Shown: in pieces, positions 59,761 through 64,000 of the stretch | How positions within the stretch are numbered: the stretch's first letter is position 1 | Layout of the letters: each line of letters starts with the position of its first letter | DNA from: Tenacibaculum todarodis | GTDB taxonomy: Bacteria; Bacteroidota; Bacteroidia; Flavobacteriales; Flavobacteriaceae | Length of the DNA: 64,000 nucleotides | Assembly (NCBI RefSeq): GCF_001889045.1 | Contig: NZ_CP018155.1 | Span: 1,800,001-1,864,000 of the forward strand | Direction of reading: 5' to 3' | The notes under the pieces: generated by a model | Database searches by the model: none | The model's input: only the letters and a program-made list of their open reading frames with translations | Told to the model about the DNA's origin: nothing | Program-made: the position numbers and the translations under genes

Positions 59761-60999
59761 CTACTGTTTACTATTCTTACTTTCTATCCATTTACTCATA
59801 TATTTTGTGGCTTGCATCGTTTTGTGCTGCAATAAACTACCTAAAAAATTCTGAGTTCTATGTGATTCTAAATTATCTTGAAGTTCTTTAATTATTTTGA
59901 TAAAAGGCGCACCAATTTTTTTCTTATCATAAATCTGATTAATGATTTTTATACCTTTTTGCTGAGATCCTTTCCAAAGAATTTCATCTGAATATAACTG
60001 AGTTGCTTTTTCTGAAAATTGAGTAAAGTTATTTTCTATAAAACCATTCCATGGTAAATTATTTTGCATTCCTTCTGCTCCTATTGAAGTTGTAATTGAA
60101 GGAGTTCCGCAAATCATTGCTTCGGTCAATTTTCCTTTTATTCCAGCTCCAAATCTGATTGGTGCTAAAACAACTTTTGCATTTCTTACAACTTCCTCAG
60201 CATCTTCAGCAAAACCTTTTACTAAAAAACCTTCTTTTTTATTATGTAGCTGATTTATCTGTTGTGTTGCATAAGCTCCGTAAATGTGAATTTCTGCTTC
60301 TGGAAGCATTTCTCTTATTTGATTCCAAATTTCATTTTTCAACGTTAAAACTGCATCAACATTTGGTTTGTGAAAGAAATTTCCGATAAAAACAAAATGT
60401 TCTCGTTCTTCATAAGAATTCCAAACTTGAATGTCTTTTTCATCAATCTTATTCAGTAAAAAAGGCAAATGATACAATAAATTTTCATCAATCTTAAAAA
60501 CAGTTTTTAACAAATCATATTCGAAAGTTGAAATAATTAACGATAAATCGCAACGTAAAATAGCTGCAATTTCTCTTTTTGCATCATCAGATTTCAATAA
60601 AGCTTCGTTGGTAAACTCCTCACCTTTTTTTAATTGTTGATGACGGGTTTTTCTTAGAAAGTGTAAATCTTCTGTATCTAAAATTCGTAATGCATTTGGG
60701 CAGTTTTCTGCAACACGCCAACCAAATTGTTCTTCCATCATAAAACGATCAAACAACACAATAGTTGGATTCAATTCTTGTATAAAAGCATCAAAAGAAG
60801 CATTATTTAATTCAATTGAAACCTCATCAATATTTAAAGAACTTAAATCAATTGAGTTTTCCGTTTTTTGAGCTGGAGAAGCAAAGGTAATATTCCAACC
60901 TTGTGCTGTAAAAAGTTCAATTAACTGCAACATTCTACTTCCTGCAGCAGATGTTGTTTCTAACCAAACATAACCAATTATTAAAACGTTATTCTTCAA
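59761..60999 (-). CDS. Glycosyltransferase, GT4-like (GT-B fold)
   Basis: 412 residues. It opens with a Rossmann strand (NVLIIGYVWLETTSAAGSRM). The C-terminal donor domain shows FVFIGNFFHKPNVDAV, EIHIYGAYATQQINQL, LAPIRFGAGIKGKLTEAMICGTPSITT, which contains the E-x7-E type motif. The start is TTG (60997-60999), immediately after the TAA of the upstream haem-binding gene. The sugar substrate is unknown. Confidence 0.82.
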   Translation of the reverse strand: MKNNVLIIGYVWLETTSAAGSRMLQLIELFTAQGWNITFASPAQKTENSIDLSSLNIDEVSIELNNASFDAFIQELNPTIVLFDRFMMEEQFGWRVAENCPNALRILDTEDLHFLRKTRHQQLKKGEEFTNEALLKSDDAKREIAAILRCDLSLIISTFEYDLLKTVFKIDENLLYHLPFLLNKIDEKDIQVWNSYEEREHFVFIGNFFHKPNVDAVLTLKNEIWNQIREMLPEAEIHIYGAYATQQINQLHNKKEGFLVKGFAEDAEEVVRNAKVVLAPIRFGAGIKGKLTEAMICGTPSITTSIGAEGMQNNLPWNGFIENNFTQFSEKATQLYSDEILWKGSQQKGIKIINQIYDKKKIGAPFIKIIKELQDNLESHRTQNFLGSLLQHKTMQATKYMSKWIESKNSKQ

Positions 61000-61473
61000 T
61001 TATTTTGCTTTTAATTGTTGTTGATAATCAGCCTGAACTTTCTTTCCCCAAACAACAACAGCTTCAATTTGCGTTGGTGTTAAATTTGCTTCAGCATGCG
61101 TCCAAGTATAAGAGTCTAAAGGCATTTTTTTCTTTTCTACTTCCTCCCAAACCTCTTTCATTTTATGCTCTTTTCGTTTTAAAGAATAGGAATTCCACTC
61201 AGAAAAATTTAAATGTTTTTTACCATCTTTAACATGGTTTGCTAACCAATAATTTACCGGAGTAATTTTATTATACCAAGGATAACTAGTTGTATTTGAA
61301 TGACAATCAAAACAACTTTCTTTTAAAATTTTCTGTACATTTTCTGGTGGATTCGTTTCAGCAATAAAAACTGAAACAGCATTTACATCTCCTTCATTTT
61401 TTTCTGGCCCAAAAAATTGCGAAATCAATAAAATAATAAGTAGTACTAGTGCTATTTTTTTAATAATTTTCAT
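61000..61473 (-). CDS. Haem-binding domain-containing protein
   Basis: 157 residues. A single N-terminal membrane helix (KIALVLLIILLISQFFG) is followed by a periplasmic domain with the c-type haem motif CFDCHSNTTSYPWY (CxxCH) and the conserved NYWLANHVKDGKKHLNFSEW of the 'Haem_bd' family. The CxxCH predicts covalent haem c. A role in electron transfer or peroxide handling is possible. It abuts the GT4 gene directly, but a functional tie is not apparent. Confidence 0.85.
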   Translation of the reverse strand: MKIIKKIALVLLIILLISQFFGPEKNEGDVNAVSVFIAETNPPENVQKILKESCFDCHSNTTSYPWYNKITPVNYWLANHVKDGKKHLNFSEWNSYSLKRKEHKMKEVWEEVEKKKMPLDSYTWTHAEANLTPTQIEAVVVWGKKVQADYQQQLKAK

Positions 61474-61542
61474 AAGCTTGGTTTTAAAATGTTAGAATAA
61501 GTAAAACTACTAAATTCCCTCTTTAATTTGTGAAAATATCCG

Positions 61543-61550
61543 TATTTTTG
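61543..61550 (+). promoter_or_regulatory. Putative -7 box (TATTTTTG) for lpd
   Basis: TAnnTTTG match about 55 bp before the lpd ATG. The leader contains a small AGCC/GGCT hairpin at about 61572-61583. Confidence 0.4.
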
Positions 61551-61605
61551 TTAACTGTAATTAAGAAAACAGCCGAAAGGCTAGATTATACGAAAACAAA
61601 CACAC

Positions 61606-63006
61606 ATGAAATACGATATTATTGTAATTGGTTCTGGTCCTGGAGGATACATCGCAGCAATTAGAGCTTCTCAATTAGGAAAAAAAGTAGCCATTATAGA
61701 AAAATACGCAACTCTTGGAGGAACATGTACAAACGTTGGTTGTATTCCATCAAAAGCATTATTAGATTCTTCACATCATTATTATGATGCTGTACATCAT
61801 TTTGAAGAACATGGAATTTCTGTAGAAAATCCTTCTTTTGACTTCGGAAAAATGATTGATCGTAAAGCTAAAGTTGTAGAAACTACAACTGGCGGAATTA
61901 AATATTTAATGGATAAAAACAATGTGGATGTTTTTGAAGGATTAGGTTCTTTTGAAGATGCAACACATGTTAAAATAACTAAAAACGATGGTACTTCTGA
62001 AATAATTGAAGGAACAAATACCATTATTGCAACAGGTTCTAAACCATCTACTTTACCTTTTATTACTTTAGACAAAGAACGTATTATTACGTCTACTGAA
62101 GCTTTAGTATTAAAAGAAGTTCCTAAACATTTATTAGTAATTGGTGGTGGGGTTATTGGATTAGAATTAGGTTCAGTTTACAAGCGTTTAGGCGCAGAAG
62201 TTACCGTTATTGAGTACGCTCCAAAAATAACTCCAACTATGGATGCTGATATTTCTAAAGAACTTAACAAAGTACTGAAGAAACAAGGAATGAAAATTAA
62301 CGCAAATCACGGTGTTACTTCTGTTGAAAGAAATGGTGATGAAGTTATTGTAAAAGCTACCAATAAGAAAGGTGAAGAAGTTACTTTTACTGGAGATTAC
62401 TGTTTAGTTGCTGTTGGTCGTAAACCATTTACAACTGGACTAGGTTTAGAAAAAGTTGGTATTAAAGTTTCTGACAGAGGAATGATTGAAGTTAACGATC
62501 ATTTACAAACAAATGTTGGTAATATTTTTGCAATTGGAGATGTTGTTCGTGGAGCAATGTTAGCACACAAAGCTGAAGAAGAAGGTGTTGTTGTTGCTGA
62601 ATTTTTAGCAGGAGAAAAACCACATATCGATTATAATTTAATTCCAGGAATTATTTACACATGGCCAGAAGTTGCTGCTGTAGGTAAAACTGAAGACGAA
62701 TTAAAAGATGCTGGTGTTGCTTATAAAGCTGGAAAATTCTCAATGCGTGCTTTAGGTAGATCTAGAGCAAGTGGAGATATTGACGGATTTGTAAAAGTAT
62801 TAGCTGATAAAAATACAGATGAAATTCTAGGAGTTCATATGGTTGGCGCACGTGTTGCCGATTTAATTATGGAAATGGCAGTTGCTATGGAGTTTAGAGC
62901 TTCTGCAGAAGACATTGCAAGAATTTGTCATGGTCACCCAACATATTCTGAAGCAGTAAAAGAAGCTTCTAAAGCCGCTTGGGATGGAAAACCTTTGAAT
63001 TCTTAA
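61606..63006 (+). CDS. lpd: Dihydrolipoyl dehydrogenase (E3)
   Basis: 466 residues. FAD-binding IIVIGSGPGGYIAAIRA at the start, the redox-active disulfide C41/C46 in GGTCTNVGCIPSK, a second dinucleotide fold in VIGGGVIGLELGSVYKRLG, IFAIGDVVRGAMLAHKAEEEG, and the catalytic His-Glu pair in CHGHPTYSEAVKEA. It is the E3 component of 2-oxoacid dehydrogenase and glycine cleavage complexes. It stands alone here, so it probably serves several complexes. A terminator follows. Confidence 0.96.
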   Translation: MKYDIIVIGSGPGGYIAAIRASQLGKKVAIIEKYATLGGTCTNVGCIPSKALLDSSHHYYDAVHHFEEHGISVENPSFDFGKMIDRKAKVVETTTGGIKYLMDKNNVDVFEGLGSFEDATHVKITKNDGTSEIIEGTNTIIATGSKPSTLPFITLDKERIITSTEALVLKEVPKHLLVIGGGVIGLELGSVYKRLGAEVTVIEYAPKITPTMDADISKELNKVLKKQGMKINANHGVTSVERNGDEVIVKATNKKGEEVTFTGDYCLVAVGRKPFTTGLGLEKVGIKVSDRGMIEVNDHLQTNVGNIFAIGDVVRGAMLAHKAEEEGVVVAEFLAGEKPHIDYNLIPGIIYTWPEVAAVGKTEDELKDAGVAYKAGKFSMRALGRSRASGDIDGFVKVLADKNTDEILGVHMVGARVADLIMEMAVAMEFRASAEDIARICHGHPTYSEAVKEASKAAWDGKPLNS

Positions 63007-63011
63007 ATTAT

Positions 63012-63037
63012 AGATTCCCGATTTCTCGGGAATGACA
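63012..63037 (+). repeat. Dispersed palindromic repeat, family A
   Basis: AGATTCCCGATTTCTCGGGA followed by ATGACA, identical in its stem to the copy at 4545. Confidence 0.85.
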
Positions 63038-63043
63038 TTTATA

Positions 63044-63080
63044 AAAAAAATCCGAAGTAAAATTTACTTCGGATTTTTTT
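63044..63080. terminator. Bidirectional intrinsic terminator
   Basis: AAATCCGAAGTAAA and TTTACTTCGGATTT form a 14-bp stem, extended by A and T runs on either side, between lpd and the convergent toxin gene. Confidence 0.88.
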
Positions 63081-63098
63081 GTTTTTTTTGAATAAAAA

Positions 63099-63386
63099 TT
63101 ACGTTATATTTTTTAAATCTTGTCTACCAATAATTGCCATAATTTCTACCGTATTGCCATTTATTTTGTAATAAATACTTTCAGAACCACATACACAACG
63201 TCTATATCCAATTTTTATATAATCTACAGATTCAAAAGAAAAAGGGTTTTCTGTTATAATATCAAAATACTCAAAAAAAGAATCGAAATATTTATCTGCT
63301 TGAATCATTCCAAATTTTTCAACTCCGTATTTATGAATCTTAAGTAAGTCTTCTTTCGCTATATTACTTAGCTTATAGCTTGTCAT
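63099..63386 (-). CDS. parE: ParE/RelE superfamily toxin
   Basis: 95 residues. SNIAKEDLLKIHKYGVEKFG at the start, YIKIGYRRCVCGSESIYYKI in the core strands, and the closing VEIMAIIGRQDL are the ParE pattern. ParE toxins poison DNA gyrase. It follows the antitoxin gene with a one-base overlap (TAATG), typical of such modules. It resembles ParE better than RelE, since the C-terminal IGRQD is a ParE feature, but activity is not proven. Confidence 0.85.
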   Translation of the reverse strand: MTSYKLSNIAKEDLLKIHKYGVEKFGMIQADKYFDSFFEYFDIITENPFSFESVDYIKIGYRRCVCGSESIYYKINGNTVEIMAIIGRQDLKNIT

Positions 63387-63619
63387 TAAATTAACGACTT
63401 AGATTCCGCTAATATCTGTTCTTTATTTAAATTTGTAAATCCGCTTTTCTCGGCTTTTTCTAACTTAGCACTAATCCAATCAATTTGTCTTTGTTGTTTT
63501 CTTGCTTGTCTAATTAAATCGTTTACAAGCTCACTTTTAGTAGTATACTCTTTTTGGTCAACCTGACTTTTTAACCACTCATCATTTGGTTGCGTAAATG
63601 AAATACTTTGTCTTGCCAT
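63386..63619 (-). CDS. parD: ParD-like antitoxin (ribbon-helix-helix)
   Basis: 77 residues. The N-terminal strand and helices SISFTQPNDEWLKSQVDQKEYTTKSELVNDLIR form a ribbon-helix-helix domain (DNA binding and dimerisation). The C-terminal helix RQIDWISAKLEKAEKSGF is likely to bind the toxin. It overlaps the toxin gene by one base and lies downstream of an inverted repeat at 63628-63651 that may be its operator. Confidence 0.87.
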   Translation of the reverse strand: MARQSISFTQPNDEWLKSQVDQKEYTTKSELVNDLIRQARKQQRQIDWISAKLEKAEKSGFTNLNKEQILAESKSLI

Positions 63620-63627
63620 AATATTTA

Positions 63628-63651
63628 TTTTGGTGCTAATTTACACCAAAA
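63628..63651. promoter_or_regulatory. Inverted repeat, possible ParD operator
   Basis: TTTTGGTG and CACCAAAA, 8-bp arms with an 8-base spacer, 9 bp upstream of the parD ATG. The position is right for autoregulation by the ParD-ParE complex. Confidence 0.55.
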
Positions 63652-63700
63652 ATGATTAGTTTACAAATTTTAATTTCTCAGCTTTATAAATACCGAATAA

Positions 63701-64000
63701 CTATTTCACTATTTCAAGCGATGTAAATTTAAATGAAGTTCCATCAAACAAACCTTTATCCGATAGTTTTAAAGCAGGAATTACCAACAATGCCATAAAA
63801 GATAAACTCATATAAGGTGCACGTAATTTACTTCCCATTTGCTTAGCCATTTTATCTAACTCAGCATAAGCTCTTCCAATTTCTTCCGCAGGTTTATCAG
63901 ACATAATTCCTGCAACAGGTAAAGAAACTATTTTTTCTTCGGAATTGTTTACCGCACAAACTCCACCGCTATTTTCTATAATTAAATTTACTGCTTTACA
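63701..64000 (-). CDS. ade: Adenine deaminase, C-terminal part only
   Basis: The minus-strand frame enters from the right edge and gives 99 residues to a TAG at 63701-63703. [35 protein letters not shown], and [20 protein letters not shown] followed by [12 protein letters not shown] are the C-terminus of adenine deaminases (for example SLPVAGLMSD and the PxMTLSFLALPVIP pattern). It converts adenine to hypoxanthine. The internal ATG at 63904 is not the real start. The active-site residues lie outside the window. Confidence 0.85.
   Translation of the reverse strand, partial: CKAVNLIIENSGGVCAVNNSEEKIVSLPVAGIMSDKPAEEIGRAYAELDKMAKQMGSKLRAPYMSLSFMALLVIPALKLSDKGLFDGTSFKFTSLEIVK

Overview
The window is chromosomal DNA from a member of the Bacteroidota, almost certainly the family Flavobacteriaceae (a Polaribacter/Tenacibaculum-like marine genus is plausible, but I cannot fix the genus). 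The evidence is the very AT-rich sequence, TAnnTTTG-type -7 promoter elements, and families typical of the group: a GYDIA-type GHMP kinase beside a class II HMG-CoA reductase, DUF4920 and DUF3127 proteins, a ComEC that ends without a recognisable metallo-beta-lactamase domain, DPP-type S9 peptidases and an Omp85-like barrel. I see no prophage, integrase, transposase, CRISPR array, rRNA or tRNA. Most of the window is ordinary core genome.

Layout: 1-2.4 kb holds, on the minus strand, a partial cyclase, hemW, an S23-type four-helix-bundle gene next to a perfect hexanucleotide repeat, and ruvC. 2.4-5.5 kb holds an LPG-synthase-TM-like flippase, a GT2 enzyme and a Bax-inhibitor-1 protein. 5.4-6.8 kb holds a 43-aa membrane peptide, mnmD and a DUF4920 lipoprotein. 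6.9-8.8 kb holds ilvE and two small unknown genes. 8.8-13.1 kb holds a flavoprotein, GHMP kinase, truncated GIY-YIG protein and an HMG-CoA reductase fused to DUF1569 (mevalonate route). 13.2-18.2 kb holds a dipeptidyl peptidase, a POT peptide transporter and two secreted thioredoxins. 18.2-22.9 kb is a minus-strand block: comEC, NlpC/P60, lpxB, a small membrane protein and surE. 23.1-28.4 kb holds a tail-specific protease, an Omp85-like protein, a GH113-like lipoprotein and a beta-barrel. 28.6-31.6 kb is a two-gene redox unit. 31.8-35.4 kb is a three-gene glycosyltransferase operon. 35.5-39.9 kb holds a LacI regulator, nitrilase, DUF2797 and GH3 enzyme. 39.9-44.7 kb holds polyprenyl synthase, rlmN, queA and aroA. 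44.8-64 kb holds a BNR/sortilin-like exoprotein, MazG, aat, VTT and DUF1456 proteins, DUF3127, flavin reductase, histidine kinase, HIT, greA, a Rieske-like lipoprotein, purK-purE, M3 peptidase, GT4, haem-binding protein, lpd, a ParDE toxin-antitoxin pair and the 3' end of adenine deaminase.

The most interesting layer is not gene content but dispersed short repeats. At least three families can be read by eye: (A) palindromes of the type GATTCCYG-loop-CRGGAATGACA; (B) CTGAGCGNAGYCGAAG-type short palindromes; and (C) a longer structured element that starts TAGCCC-GATTG and ends GGAAAGC-GGAAATAGCTTC. They fill most intergenic gaps. They nest in each other, with B modules sitting in the loops of C, and they have entered coding sequence in frame in at least four genes (GHMP kinase, HMG-CoA reductase, the GT87-like protein and Aat). 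mnmD has lost its canonical start codon just beside an inverted pair of family B. Element C may be the described Flavo-1 RNA motif, but I could not test this.
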